Shown: piece by piece, positions 15,612 to 24,861 of the stretch
Position numbering within the stretch: the stretch's first letter is position 1
Layout of the letters: each line of letters starts with the position of its first letter
NCBI GenBank assembly: GCA_036381015.1
Contig: DASVDR010000029.1
Coordinates: 1-64,000 of the forward strand
Length of the DNA stretch: 64,000 nt
Direction of reading: 5' to 3'
Origin: Gammaproteobacteria bacterium
Lineage (GTDB): Bacteria; Pseudomonadota; Gammaproteobacteria; Steroidobacterales; Rariloculaceae
Notes under the pieces: generated by a model
Database searches by the model: none
Told to the model about the DNA's origin: nothing
What the model saw: the letters and a program-made list of their open reading frames with translations, nothing else
Made by a program: the position numbers and the translations under genes

Positions 15612-16334
15612 TCAGAATTTCTCCGACCAAGGCCTGAGATCGAGCTCGTGAGTCCACGCGCTCCGCGGCTGCACGTGCAGCCGATAATAAGTCTCGGCGA
15701 TGGCTTCCGGGGCGAGCATGGCGTCCGGGCCGCGCTCGTCGGCGAGCGCGCGATAGCGTTCCGAGCGGATCTGCCCGTCGATGATCACATGGGCCACGTG
15801 AATGTTTTTCGGCCCGAGCTCGCGCGCCATGGACTGAGCCAGTGCCCGGAGGCCGAACTTCGGCACGGCGAGGTTCGCGAATCTCGCGCTCCCGCGAAGC
15901 GAAGCCGTGGCCCCGGTGAAGATGATCGTGCCGGATCCGTGCCGCGTCATCAGGCGCGCGGCCGCTTGGCCCACGAGAAACCCGCCGAAGCAGCCGACGC
16001 GCCAACAGCGCTCGAGCTCTTCCGGCGTGATGTCGAGGATGCCGGCGGGAACGAACGCGCCGGCGTTGTAGACGACGACGGCCGGCGCCCGGCCGTCGCG
16101 ATCGAACGAGGAAAAGAGCGCCGCGACGTCGGCGGGGCTCGTCGTGTCGCAGGCCCGCGCTTCGAAGCGCTCCGGCGGCGCGACGTTGCGGTCGCTCCGT
16201 GCGATCAGCGCCTCGAGCTTGCCTCGGTCGCGTGCCGCGACGATCGTGTGCAGGCCGGCCTGCGCGAACCGCTGCGCCACGGCCCACCCGAGGCCGGGGC
16301 CCACTCCGACGACGATCGCGGCCTGCTCCGACAC
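15612..16334 (-). CDS. Atypical short-chain dehydrogenase/reductase family protein
   Basis: A 240-residue Rossmann protein with nucleotide-binding GVGPGLGWAVA near the N-terminus, VVYNAGAF (the NAG motif), and the FTGATASLRG strand. The normal catalytic YxxxK is absent: the motif reads NLAVPKFGLRALAQ, with Leu where Tyr is expected four residues before Lys. It therefore belongs to a divergent SDR subgroup and may not be a conventional dehydrogenase, though cofactor binding looks intact. It is transcribed just ahead of the DUF885 gene. Confidence 0.85.
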   Translation of the reverse strand: MSEQAAIVVGVGPGLGWAVAQRFAQAGLHTIVAARDRGKLEALIARSDRNVAPPERFEARACDTTSPADVAALFSSFDRDGRAPAVVVYNAGAFVPAGILDITPEELERCWRVGCFGGFLVGQAAARLMTRHGSGTIIFTGATASLRGSARFANLAVPKFGLRALAQSMARELGPKNIHVAHVIIDGQIRSERYRALADERGPDAMLAPEAIAETYYRLHVQPRSAWTHELDLRPWSEKF

Positions 16335-16432
16335 GATTCACCCATTCTGAAAGGGCGGCCGGCGGTGAGCAAGCTCGTAGCGTTCGCGATCGTCGGGGAG
16401 TGGACCGTGTAGGCGGACTCGGCGGCGCCGCT

Positions 16433-17011
16433 TCAGTTGCCGAACTCTGCGCGCAGCCCCAGGCTCCAGCCGGTATCGTCGTCGTTGATGCTGAGGCCGA
16501 GGCCCGCGGCGACGCTGTCCGTGAAGTAGTAGCGGCCGCCGAGCGTCAGGAAGGTGTCCGAGTCGTCGAGGTCGATGTGGCGAATGCCCGCCTGCACTTC
16601 GATCGCCTCGTGGACCCGGCTGCGCAGTCCCACGCCGAGACCGAGGCCGTCGTCGTCGACGTCGGGCAAGATCGGCCGATCCACCTCGGCATGCACCCAG
16701 CCGAGGTCGGCGACCAGGTCGAGCTCCGGCTTCAACGTCCAATGCATGCCGGCTCCGAGCCCGTAGCTGGTCGCGTCGACGCCCGCGTCGTAGTCGAAGG
16801 AGTCGTACCCGGCGAACACGAACACCGAATCCGTGATCGACAAGGAGCCGTCGAGTCCGAGGCCGTCGCCGTCGACGTCCAGAGGCCCGGCGTCGATCTC
16901 GGAATTCAGATATCCGACCTCGACGAACGTGTAATCGAGCTGTTGCGCCTCTTGCGCCGCGCAGGCCAATGGCAGAAGCGCTCCAGCGAACAACAGGCTC
17001 TGTTTTCTCAT
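16433..17011 (-). CDS. Outer-membrane beta-barrel protein (uncharacterised)
   Basis: A 192-residue exported protein. The signal peptide is MRKQSLLFAGALLPLACAAQ (a Cys at -3 is unlikely to be a lipobox). The mature part has repeated amphipathic strands with acidic Asp/Gly loops (DVDGDGLGLDG, DVDDDGLGLGVG, LGGRYYFTDS), fitting an eight-strand barrel. The last residue is Asn, after Phe-Gly, not the common terminal Phe. The Asp-rich loops could bind divalent cations, which is inference. The 246 bp upstream to the phosphorylase gene hold no gene. Confidence 0.7.
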   Translation of the reverse strand: MRKQSLLFAGALLPLACAAQEAQQLDYTFVEVGYLNSEIDAGPLDVDGDGLGLDGSLSITDSVFVFAGYDSFDYDAGVDATSYGLGAGMHWTLKPELDLVADLGWVHAEVDRPILPDVDDDGLGLGVGLRSRVHEAIEVQAGIRHIDLDDSDTFLTLGGRYYFTDSVAAGLGLSINDDDTGWSLGLRAEFGN

Positions 17012-17257
17012 GTCGATTGCTCCGTTTGCACAAACATTTCGCGATGACGCGGCCGAGTCCGCAAGCGTCCGATTCGGCGTCGGAGAGGCCCGGGTCCGGA
17101 CGGCCGGCGCGACTGTAGCGAAAGAGCCCCCGGTTCGCTACCCGTCCTGAAAACTCTGGGAAAAAAACCCGAATCTGCCCCGGCAGGGCCTGTCGCTCTA
17201 TTGCAACAGGCAGGGCGAGAGCCGCCGTCGGAACGCGGCAGCGCGCCGGAGAGGACC

Positions 17258-19807
17258 TCACCTCGACCAGAGAATTTGCGCCGCCTCGAGCGGCACCGCC
17301 GCGCCCTCGTGCCGGGGCACGATGCGCGGGGTGTAATCCTCGGCGGGCCGGTCCGCCGGCGCGGAACCCTCGTAGACGAAACCGCCGGCCGAGCCGAAAA
17401 GCTCGCGGGCGCGCAGCATCTCGAGCCGAAACGGAGCGGCACCGTCGCGGCCGTCTGCATAAAGCTCTACGCAGACCGCATCGGGCGGGACTTCGTCGAG
17501 ATAGACATGCACCTCGAAGGTATGCCTTCGGTCCCCGGTTTCGATTCTGGTCTCGCCGAATCTCACCGCCGGCCACTTCCGCTCGAGCCAGCGTTGCCAC
17601 TCGACGAGCCGCGCGCCGGCCGCACCGCGATCCGCGTCCCGGCGCCGATAAGCCGCGGCCGCCGGCAAGTAGTGCTTCTCCGTGTATTCGCGCACGGCGC
17701 GGTTGGTCGAGAACTCCGGCGTCAGCCGCGCCATGCTTTCTCGCATCCGGGTGACCCAGGCCCTTGGAACACCGCTCGCATCGCGTGTGTAGAACTCCGG
17801 CACGACTTGCGTCTCGAGAAGGTCGTAGAGCGCCTCGGCTTCGGTCGCGTCCCAAACGGGGTCGTCGCCGTGCTCGCGGCCGTCGCCGAGCGCCCAGCCG
17901 ACCTCGGGCGTATAGGCCTCGGCCCACCAGCCGTCGAGCACCGAGAGATTCAGCCCGCCATTCACGAGCACCTTCATGCCGCTCGTGCCGCAAGCTTCCC
18001 ACGGCCGGCGCGGCGTGTTGATCCACACGTCGACGCCTTGCACGAGGTGCTCGGTCAGCAGCATGTCGTAGTCGCTCAAAAAGACCGCGTGCGCCCTCGC
18101 GTCCGGCCGGCTTCGGATGAAGTCGATCCACTGGCGAATCAGCGCTTGCCCGGCGGCATCGGCCGGATGCGCCTTGCCCGCGACGATGATCTGCACGGGA
18201 CGCTGCGGGTTCGTCAGGATCCTGAGCAGCCGGTCGGGATCGTGCAGCAGCAGGTTCGGGCGCTTGTACTCGGCGAAGCGGCGCGCGAAGCCGAGCGTCA
18301 GCGTGTTCGGGTCGAAGAGATGCTTTGCGCGCTCGATTTCATGTGCCGGCGCGCCGGCCGCGGTGAGCTGCCGCGCCAAGCGCTCACGCGCATAGTCGAT
18401 GAGCGCGCGCGTGCCGTCGAGGCGCAGCTGCCAGAGACGCTCGTCGCTGACGCAGCGGATGTCGCGCTCGATGGTCTCGAACGCGCCGATCCAGCGTGCT
18501 TTGCCGCACGCGGTCGTCCAGAGCTCGTCGGCCGCCGCGGAATCCCATGTGGGCATGTGCACGCCGTTCGTCACGTGCCCGACGGGCACCTCGTGCCGGG
18601 GCCAGCGCGGAAACAGCGGCTGAAATAGCCGCCGGCTCACCTCGCGGTGCAGCCGGCTCACGGCGTTCACGGCGCCGCTGCCGCGAATCGCGAGGAACGC
18701 CATGTTGAAGTCCTCGCCCGCGTCGCTCGGATCGCGGCGGCCGAGCGCGAGGAGCTCTTCGACCGAGATGCCGAGCTCCTCGGTCGCGTAGCGGCCGAGG
18801 TACTGCTCGACGAGCGGCGGGGGGAAGCGGTCGAAACCGGCCGGGACGGCGGTGTGCGTCGTGAAGAGATTGCCGGCGCGCGTCGCGGCGAGCGCCGCGT
18901 GGAAGGATTGTCCCGTCGCCTGCATGAAGGTGCGCGCGCGCTCGAGCACCGCGAGCGCCGCGTGCCCTTCGTTCAAATGACAAACCTCGGGATCGATGCC
19001 GAGCGCCGTCAGCAGCCGCCAGCCGCCGATGCCGAGCACGATCTCCTGCTGAAGCCGCAGCTCCGGCCCGCCGCCGTAGAGCTCGCTCGTGACGCCGCGG
19101 CGCGTCGCGAAGTTCGCGGCGTCGTTGCTGTCGAGCAGGTAGAGCTTGACTCGGCCGACCTGCACCTGCCAGGCGCGGAGCCGCTGCGCGTAGCCGGGGA
19201 GATCGACTTTGAGCCGAAGCCATTCGCCGTCCGGCGTCCGGAGCGGCGTAATCGGCAGCTGGCCCGGGTCGTTGTACGGATAAAGCGCCTGTTGCGCACC
19301 GTGCTGGTCGATGACCTGCCGAAAGTAGCCTTGACTGTAGAGCAGGCCAACCGCGACGACAGGCACGCCGAGATCGCTCGCGGCCTTGAGCTGGTCGCCC
19401 GCGACATTGCCGAGGCCGCCCGAATAAATCGGCAGCGCTTCGCTCAACATGTATTCCATGCTGAAGTAAGCGACGGCCGTCAGCGCCGCGTCCGGGTGCG
19501 TGCGCTGGAACCACGCCGGCGCCTCGACGAGGCCGCGGTGCCGTTGCACGAGCTCGTCGACGCGCTCCCGGAATGCCGGATCCGCGAGCACGGCTGCGAT
19601 TTTCTCGCGGGAGGCGGTTTGCAGCACGCCCCACGGATTGTGCGTGAGATCCCAGAGCTCGGGATCGAGCTGCTCCCAGATCCGGTCCGTCGCATGGTCC
19701 CAGGACCAGCGAAGGTCGAGCGCGAGCTCGGCGATCGCATCGAAGCCCTCGACCTCGGGCGCGCGCAGGCTGTACGAGAGGCGGGAGGGCGCGGTGTCTT
19801 CGACCAT
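17258..19807 (-). CDS. glgP: Alpha-glucan phosphorylase (GT35)
   Basis: An 849-residue phosphorylase that releases glucose-1-phosphate from alpha-1,4-glucan. An N-terminal DUF3417 region (ELALDLRWSWDHATDRIWEQ) marks the bacterial/archaeal GlgP subfamily. Catalytic features include YSGGLGNVAGDQLKAASDLG, HLNEGHAALAVLER, FTTHTAVPAGFDRFP and the PLP loop EACGTSGMK with Lys612. A C-terminal beta-rich extension follows the barrel. No other glycogen gene is adjacent, so it works with enzymes coded elsewhere. The promoter just upstream implies a nearly leaderless transcript. Confidence 0.94.
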   Translation of the reverse strand: MVEDTAPSRLSYSLRAPEVEGFDAIAELALDLRWSWDHATDRIWEQLDPELWDLTHNPWGVLQTASREKIAAVLADPAFRERVDELVQRHRGLVEAPAWFQRTHPDAALTAVAYFSMEYMLSEALPIYSGGLGNVAGDQLKAASDLGVPVVAVGLLYSQGYFRQVIDQHGAQQALYPYNDPGQLPITPLRTPDGEWLRLKVDLPGYAQRLRAWQVQVGRVKLYLLDSNDAANFATRRGVTSELYGGGPELRLQQEIVLGIGGWRLLTALGIDPEVCHLNEGHAALAVLERARTFMQATGQSFHAALAATRAGNLFTTHTAVPAGFDRFPPPLVEQYLGRYATEELGISVEELLALGRRDPSDAGEDFNMAFLAIRGSGAVNAVSRLHREVSRRLFQPLFPRWPRHEVPVGHVTNGVHMPTWDSAAADELWTTACGKARWIGAFETIERDIRCVSDERLWQLRLDGTRALIDYARERLARQLTAAGAPAHEIERAKHLFDPNTLTLGFARRFAEYKRPNLLLHDPDRLLRILTNPQRPVQIIVAGKAHPADAAGQALIRQWIDFIRSRPDARAHAVFLSDYDMLLTEHLVQGVDVWINTPRRPWEACGTSGMKVLVNGGLNLSVLDGWWAEAYTPEVGWALGDGREHGDDPVWDATEAEALYDLLETQVVPEFYTRDASGVPRAWVTRMRESMARLTPEFSTNRAVREYTEKHYLPAAAAYRRRDADRGAAGARLVEWQRWLERKWPAVRFGETRIETGDRRHTFEVHVYLDEVPPDAVCVELYADGRDGAAPFRLEMLRARELFGSAGGFVYEGSAPADRPAEDYTPRIVPRHEGAAVPLEAAQILWSR

Positions 19808-19817
19808 GCTCTAGTGG

Positions 19818-19845
19818 ATACTAGCGCTGGGCGCTTTCTTGACAA
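19818..19845 (-). promoter_or_regulatory. Probable promoter of glgP
   Basis: On the minus strand TTGTCA (19845-19840) and TAGTAT (19823-19818) are 16 bp apart. Only ten bases separate the -10 box from the ATG at 19807, so the 5' leader would be about 4 nt. CTAGT-GGAT-ACTAG overlaps the -10 box and could be an operator. Confidence 0.45.
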
Positions 19846-19883
19846 GACGGAGCGCTACCCGCGGAGTCAGCGCCCGAAGATCG

Positions 19884-20135
19884 TCATCGCAGCGGCAACG
19901 GCTCGATCCGTCCGGAAAGCACGCCCAATGCGAGGAACACGCACCAGAGCCCGAAGGCGCAGTAAAGGGTGTACGCCGTCCAATATCCGACCGGGCTCTC
20001 GTCCATGCGCAATTCCAGCCGCCCCTTGAAGCCATTCCTCCCGAACGGCAGCCATCCCTTGGTCAGCGATCGATAGACCACGCCCAGCATCCCATAGCCG
20101 ACGACGAGCAGCAGCACGCCTTGAAAGAGCGCCAT
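19884..20135 (-). CDS. Small two-helix membrane protein
   Basis: An 83-residue protein with hydrophobic helices near residues 3-22 (LFQGVLLLVVGYGMLGVVY) and 52-72 (WTAYTLYCAFGLWCVFLALGV), separated by a basic loop (RNGFKGRLELRMDES). It is probably an inner-membrane protein. It sits 82 bp downstream of another membrane protein gene on the same strand. Not recognised further. Confidence 0.6.
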   Translation of the reverse strand: MALFQGVLLLVVGYGMLGVVYRSLTKGWLPFGRNGFKGRLELRMDESPVGYWTAYTLYCAFGLWCVFLALGVLSGRIEPLPLR

Positions 20136-20217
20136 CAGAGGTCACCTTCGCCGTCGATGCCGGCGCGCCGCGTCTCCGCGAGCTTTACGGTGGCCCCACG
20201 TTGCGATTCGAAGCGGC

Positions 20218-20586
20218 TCATCTCCTGGTTCCTCCGGCCGCCCGGGCCACGAAAACGCCGGCCGCGGAGCCGACGACGATCGGCGGCAACCAGATGGCTG
20301 TCCAGTACACGCCGGCGATCGGCCAGATATTGGACGCGCGCAGGATGGCTGCGATACACACGCCGACGAACACGCCGCCCGCCAAAACCAGTCCGCTGCT
20401 CCAGGGCTTGACGGACGGCCGCAATGCCAGCAGGAACGCGGCCGGCAGAAGCACCAGCCACTTGGAAGCGCTCAACATCCCGGGCGGCATTGCATCAGGG
20501 GCATGCATCATCAGGAAGACGAACGCGAAGGCCGCTCCGAAGAGCCCGGCGGCGCGCTTTGGCGTGAACGTCACCGAGCTTTCCAT
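20218..20586 (-). CDS. Small integral membrane protein
   Basis: A 122-residue protein with four predicted helices: AGLFGAAFAFVFLMM, KWLVLLPAAFLLAL, SGLVLAGGVFVGVCIAAIL and WLPPIVVGSAAGVFVARA. No motif recognised. It is followed by the two-helix protein gene and may share its transcript. The 190 bp upstream contain no convincing gene. Confidence 0.6.
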   Translation of the reverse strand: MESSVTFTPKRAAGLFGAAFAFVFLMMHAPDAMPPGMLSASKWLVLLPAAFLLALRPSVKPWSSGLVLAGGVFVGVCIAAILRASNIWPIAGVYWTAIWLPPIVVGSAAGVFVARAAGGTRR

Positions 20587-20776
20587 GGATCGAATCGTGC
20601 TGTAGCGCCGGGAGGTGCAACGACGGTACCGAGTTCAGCAGCACGCCGGAGCGACGCGAATCACAGTATGGCGGCGTTCGTGATCGGCGTTGGCGGCTTG
20701 ACCGTCGAACCTGAACGTGCGTCGACTCCCTCGATGCGTTTCGCCGGGTACGACCGTCAAACGCTCGCCGATCACC

Positions 20777-21649
20777 TCATGCGTGAGCGGCCGGCGCAGA
20801 AGCCGGAAACACCTCGCGAAGCTCCGGCGGCAGCTGCCCTCTCACATCCTCCATCTGCCCCGGGCTGATCCATTGCGCGAGCGTTGCCGCGACGGCGGCA
20901 AGCAGCTGCCCGGCGCGCCCCCGGTCCAGGTCGAGCCGGGCGGCGAGCTCGCTCTCGATGGATTCTCGAGTGACCGACTTGTCCGGCCCGGGAGGCAGCC
21001 TGCGGAGCGGCGCCTGAAGCAGCGACGGCAACTGTGCGATCAGGTGCTCGGCCTCCGCCTCGTTCAGCCGCCGGACCAGCGACGCGAGCACGACCTCGAG
21101 GGCGCCGCGCGCTTGCTCCGCGGACTCGAGGTCCGCCTCCTCGCGCACCTTGTTCACCAATCGCCCGAGCGTCCCCTCGGCGCGCGCGAGCCTGCGCCGC
21201 CGAGAAGGCAAACGATCGGACTGCGCCGGGCCGCCTTCTCCGATCTGCGCCTGAACGACCGCGGCGAGCTCCTCGAGCGGCGCGCCTTCGTCGATGAGCA
21301 GGTCGTCGAGCGTCACCATGCCGACGACGCGTTCCTCCTCGACGAGCGGGATGCGCCTCACGTTGCGCGTCTGCATGAGCCGGATCGCATCCGCCTGACT
21401 ATCGGCGGGAGTGAGCGTGAGCGGATCCGGCGTCATGACCTCGTCGATCGTCGTCGTCTTCGGATCGAGCGCGCGGCCGAGCGCGCGCACTGCAAGATCG
21501 CGATCGGTCACGATGCCAACGACGCGCCCTTTGTGCTGCACGACGACGGCGCCGATGCGGTTCTGCTCGATTGCCCGCGCCGCCTCGAGCACCGAGCTGT
21601 TCGGTTTCAGTACCACCAGGCGTGGCCGCCTGTACCAATGCAGAGCCAT
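20777..21649 (-). CDS. CBS-pair protein with C-terminal DUF2267 domain
   Basis: A 290-residue cytoplasmic protein. Two CBS motifs (about residues 10-120: NRIGAVVVQHKGRVVGIVTDRDLA and RRIPLVEEERVVGMVTLDDLL) would bind an adenosine nucleotide. After a linker, a DUF2267 domain follows (EGTLGRLVNKVREEADLES ... LPPELREVFPA), a small helical domain of unknown function. The ATG at 21649 is chosen because AGGAGGA lies 8 nt upstream; an earlier in-frame start adds ten residues. Such fusions are often stress-linked. Neighbours give no firm clue, though a truncated hemoglobin lies just upstream. Confidence 0.88.
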   Translation of the reverse strand: MALHWYRRPRLVVLKPNSSVLEAARAIEQNRIGAVVVQHKGRVVGIVTDRDLAVRALGRALDPKTTTIDEVMTPDPLTLTPADSQADAIRLMQTRNVRRIPLVEEERVVGMVTLDDLLIDEGAPLEELAAVVQAQIGEGGPAQSDRLPSRRRRLARAEGTLGRLVNKVREEADLESAEQARGALEVVLASLVRRLNEAEAEHLIAQLPSLLQAPLRRLPPGPDKSVTRESIESELAARLDLDRGRAGQLLAAVAATLAQWISPGQMEDVRGQLPPELREVFPASAPAAHA

Positions 21650-21768
21650 CTCGCGAGTCCTCCTGCCGGCCGCCGGCATTCACGGAGGCATTTTGCAAAG
21701 TGCATGCCATTGCCTTCGTTGCGTGAGATGCGCGAACCGGCCTGTGAGACCGGTAACCGCCGAGGAGC

Positions 21769-22212
21769 TCAGGCCCGGTGGTAGCGCTGCCCCTTTCGGA
21801 GGATGTGACCGTTATAGCTCGCGATGCCGAGCTCGAGACTCTGCGCGATGCGCTTCGCCCGGACCACGAAGTGCTCGGCGGCCGCAGGCGGGCAGACCTC
21901 GTTCGCGGTCTCCTCGAAAAGAGACAGCCAGCGGTCGAAATGGCGCGAGTCGACCGGTAGCGGCGCATGTACCTGCATCGGACTGCCCTGATAAGCGCCG
22001 GCTCCGAGGGCGACCGACGACCAGAACAGGCACATGCGCTCGAGATGCTTGTCCCAGTCGCCGATGCGGGCGTCGAAGATCGGACCGAGAAGCTCGTCCC
22101 GACGCACCTTGGCATAGAAGGCGTGCACGAGCCGCTCGATCATCGGCCCGTCTATGCCGGTGCGAACCATCATGTCCGCAACCAATTCGCTGCGCCGCTC
22201 GGAAATGGGCAT
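21769..22212 (-). CDS. Group III truncated hemoglobin
   Basis: A 147-residue globin. FYAKVRRDELLGPIF and WDKHLERMCLFWSSV form the B-E region, and the signature MQVHAPLPVDSRHFDRWLSLF marks group III. By analogy with other truncated globins His82 is the likely proximal heme ligand. These proteins bind oxygen or NO and are linked to microaerobic or nitrosative stress. The gene stands alone, 120 bp upstream of the CBS-DUF2267 gene. Confidence 0.9.
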   Translation of the reverse strand: MPISERRSELVADMMVRTGIDGPMIERLVHAFYAKVRRDELLGPIFDARIGDWDKHLERMCLFWSSVALGAGAYQGSPMQVHAPLPVDSRHFDRWLSLFEETANEVCPPAAAEHFVVRAKRIAQSLELGIASYNGHILRKGQRYHRA

Positions 22213-22385
22213 GTCGTCCTCGAAGCCGTCGGGGCCGCCACTTTAACGCGTTACGGCGGGCTCATCGTCCCCGGAACGGTTCGGAAACTACGCATTTCCG
22301 GACGGTTATGAGGCGGTCCGCGGTCCCTGCGAACGGAAGAAGGCTACCCATCCTTCGCAGTCGACGGGTGCGGCTGTCCGCGACC

Positions 22386-23870
22386 CTACCGAAACGCGAC
22401 CTCTGCGAAGCTGCGCAGCTTCCTCGAGTGGAGCCGCTCGCGCGCCTGCGCACGGAGCCGCTCGATGGCGTCGAGCCCGATGTCGAGGTGCTGGCCGATG
22501 CGCTGCCGATAGAACTCGCTTGCCATGCCCGCGAGCTTGATCTCGCCGTGCATCGGTTTGTCCGATACGCAGAGCAGCGTACCGTACGGCACGCGGAAAC
22601 GGTATCCGTTCGCGGCGATCGTCGCCGATTCCATGTCGAGCGCGACGGCGCGCGACTGCGAGAGCTGGCGAATTCTCGTCTCGTTGTCGCCGATCTCCCA
22701 GTTGCGGTTGTCCACGCTGCACACTGTGCCCGTCCGCATCACGCGCTTCAGCTCGAAGCCCGAGAGTCTCGTCACGGACGCGACGGCCTGCTCGAGCGCG
22801 ATCTGCATCTCCGCGAGCGCGGGGACCGGCACCCAGAGCGGCAGCTCCTCGTCGAGAACGTGATCCTCGCGGACGTATCCATGCGCAAGCACGTAATCGC
22901 CGACCTTTTGCGAGTTTCGCAGGCCCGCGCAATGGCCGAGCATGAGCCAAGCATGCGGGCGCATCACGGCGACGTGATCCGTGATGTTGCGCGCGTTCGA
23001 CGGTCCGGTGCCGATATTGATCATCGTGATCCCGTCGTGCCCGGCTTTGACCAGATGGAACGCCGGCATGTGCGGCATTCGGTCGGGCGGCGCGCCGGCT
23101 ACCGGCTTGTTGCGGCCGGCGGGCGTGATGACGTTGCCGGGCTCGACGAAACTCTGCCACTCGCCGTCGTTCGCGGCCGCGCGCTCGCGGCAGATTCTCG
23201 CGAACGCATCCACGTAGAACTGGTAGTTCGTGAAGATCACAAAATTCTGGAAGTGCTCAGGGTCCGTGCCGGTGTAGTGATGGAGGCGGTGCAGCGAATA
23301 GTCGACGCGCGCCGCGCGAAAGAGCGCGAGCGGCGCGGGCTCGCCCGGCGCGCGGCGCAGCGTGCCGTTCACGATGGCATCGTCCATTGCGCCGAGGTCC
23401 GGCGTGTCGAATACGTCGCGCAGCAGCCGGCGCGGCGTCCCCGGGCCGGCCTCGGCGGAGATGTTCACGTCGCGCCGATAAGCGAAGTGAATCGGAATCG
23501 GGTCGGATGATTCGCCGACCTCGACCGGCGTCCCATGATTCTCGATCAGCAGGCCGATCTGCTCGGTGTAGTAGTCGCGGAACAGATCCGGCCGCGTCAC
23601 GCTCGTCTCGTGCACGCCCGGCCCCGCGACGAAGCCGTACGACAGCCGGGAATCGAGCCGAGCGTACGTCGTGGTCGTGATCCGCACGAACGGGTAGGCG
23701 GCGCGAATACGGCCCTCCGGATCGTCGCCGCTCGCGTAGGCCTCGAACCGAGCCCGCAGAAACGCGGTGTTGCGCTCGTAGATCTCCTCGAGCCGCGCGA
23801 CCGCGGCGGCCGCGTCGTCGAAGCGCTCCGTCGGGATCGGAGGCGGCGCGAGAATGCGCGTTTCGTCCAC
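22386..23870 (-). CDS. amn: AMP nucleosidase
   Basis: A 494-residue enzyme that hydrolyses AMP to adenine and ribose-5-phosphate. An N-terminal AMN domain (about 1-180, YPFVRITTTTYARLDSRLSYG) precedes a PNP/UDP phosphorylase-like domain with INIGTGPSNARNITDHVAVMRP, LGHCAGLR and ALDMESATIAANGY. The GTG at 23870 is preferred because the 57 residues that could be added upstream read through the palindromic element at 23913-24036. Length then matches the family (about 480-490). Confidence 0.93.
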   Translation of the reverse strand: MDETRILAPPPIPTERFDDAAAAVARLEEIYERNTAFLRARFEAYASGDDPEGRIRAAYPFVRITTTTYARLDSRLSYGFVAGPGVHETSVTRPDLFRDYYTEQIGLLIENHGTPVEVGESSDPIPIHFAYRRDVNISAEAGPGTPRRLLRDVFDTPDLGAMDDAIVNGTLRRAPGEPAPLALFRAARVDYSLHRLHHYTGTDPEHFQNFVIFTNYQFYVDAFARICRERAAANDGEWQSFVEPGNVITPAGRNKPVAGAPPDRMPHMPAFHLVKAGHDGITMINIGTGPSNARNITDHVAVMRPHAWLMLGHCAGLRNSQKVGDYVLAHGYVREDHVLDEELPLWVPVPALAEMQIALEQAVASVTRLSGFELKRVMRTGTVCSVDNRNWEIGDNETRIRQLSQSRAVALDMESATIAANGYRFRVPYGTLLCVSDKPMHGEIKLAGMASEFYRQRIGQHLDIGLDAIERLRAQARERLHSRKLRSFAEVAFR

Positions 23871-23912
23871 GGCGTTAGGTTCCCCCGAGGACCGACGCGC
23901 GCGCAAGCGCGT

Positions 23913-24036
23913 GTCCCGCAAATATCTATGCATGGTGCTTGCCGGGACCGCCGTGAATACGTCCATGTAGGCTCGCTCGCGGGCGTCCCTGCCCGCGAGC
24001 GTCCCGCCAAGCACCATGCATAGATATTTGCGGGAC
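23913..24036. mobile_element. MITE-like palindromic element with 36-bp inverted repeats
   Basis: The arms 23913-23948 and 24001-24036 are inverted copies differing at one of 36 positions (both start GTCCCGC and hold ATGCAT). The 52 bp between them contain a second perfect hairpin, CGCTCGCGGGC/GCCCGCGAGCG, around gtccct. There is no coding potential of its own. Size, symmetry and intergenic position between amn and the ZIP gene resemble a miniature inverted-repeat or REP-like element. No target duplication is obvious at the borders. Confidence 0.8.
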
Positions 24037-24069
24037 GCCACACTGGGAGCGCGCGATCGACGGCGAGCC

Positions 24070-24861
24070 TCAGACGATCGATGCGTCGAGCACCATCATG
24101 AGGGCGAAGCCCGCGAGGACGGCGAACGTGGCGCGTGTCTCGCTGCCTTCGCGGTGCGTCTCGGGGATGATCTCGCCGCTCACGACGTAGAGCATCGCGC
24201 CAGCCGCGAACGCGAGCGCCCACGGCAACAGCGGCGCGGCCAGCGTCACCGCGAGCACGCCGATCAGCCCGGCGAGCGGCTCGATAAGCCCCGTGCCGAG
24301 CGCGATCGCGAACGCGGTGCTCCGCGAGTAGCCGAGGGAGCCCAAAGCGGCGGCGACAGCGAACCCTTCGGGCAGGTTCTGCAGGCCGATGCCGGTGGCG
24401 AGCGAGACGCCGCGAAGCGGCTCGTCTCCTCCGAATCCCACACCCACGGCGAGCCCTTCGGGGAAGTTGTGCAATGCGATCGCGAACACGAACAGCCAGA
24501 GGCGGCTCACGCGCTCCATCGGCGGCCCGTCGTGCCCCTTGACGAAGTGCTCGTGGGGCACGAAGCGATGCAGCCGCGACAGCGCGAGGCCGCCCAAGAG
24601 GGTGCCCGCCGCGACGAGAAGGGCGCCGGGCAAGCCCGCGCCGACCCGGGCCGCGGCGGCCTCGAGGCCCGGCACGATGAGCGAGAACGCCGTGGCGCCG
24701 AGCATCACACCGGCCGCGAACCCCAGCATGAGCGTATAGGCACGCTGGGACAGCCCGCTCCCGGCGAACAGCACGGGGAGGGCACCCACGCCGGTTCCGA
24801 GGCCGGCGATAAGGCTGCCGAGGAGGCCCAGCACCACGGGCGAGGCCGCGTCGATATTCAA
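24070..24861 (-). CDS. ZIP-family metal transporter
   Basis: A 263-residue integral membrane protein with about eight helices. Helix-4 motif HNFPEG (131-136) and helix-5 motif QNLPEG (161-166) form the ZIP metal site. His/Asp residues in HRFVPHEHFVKGHDG form the usual cytosolic loop. It probably imports zinc or another divalent cation and is closest in pattern to GufA-type proteins. No metal-regulator site was noticed upstream. The next 225 bp (24862-25086) include a minus-strand hydrophobic stretch (TAASIVAGVLLALAAAHLL) but no complete gene. Confidence 0.9.
   Translation of the reverse strand: MNIDAASPVVLGLLGSLIAGLGTGVGALPVLFAGSGLSQRAYTLMLGFAAGVMLGATAFSLIVPGLEAAAARVGAGLPGALLVAAGTLLGGLALSRLHRFVPHEHFVKGHDGPPMERVSRLWLFVFAIALHNFPEGLAVGVGFGGDEPLRGVSLATGIGLQNLPEGFAVAAALGSLGYSRSTAFAIALGTGLIEPLAGLIGVLAVTLAAPLLPWALAFAAGAMLYVVSGEIIPETHREGSETRATFAVLAGFALMMVLDASIV

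Noticed and set aside
20503-20868. Plus-strand ORF across the gap between the membrane protein and CBS-DUF2267 genes
   Set aside because: It overlaps two supported minus-strand genes and has no recognisable domain.
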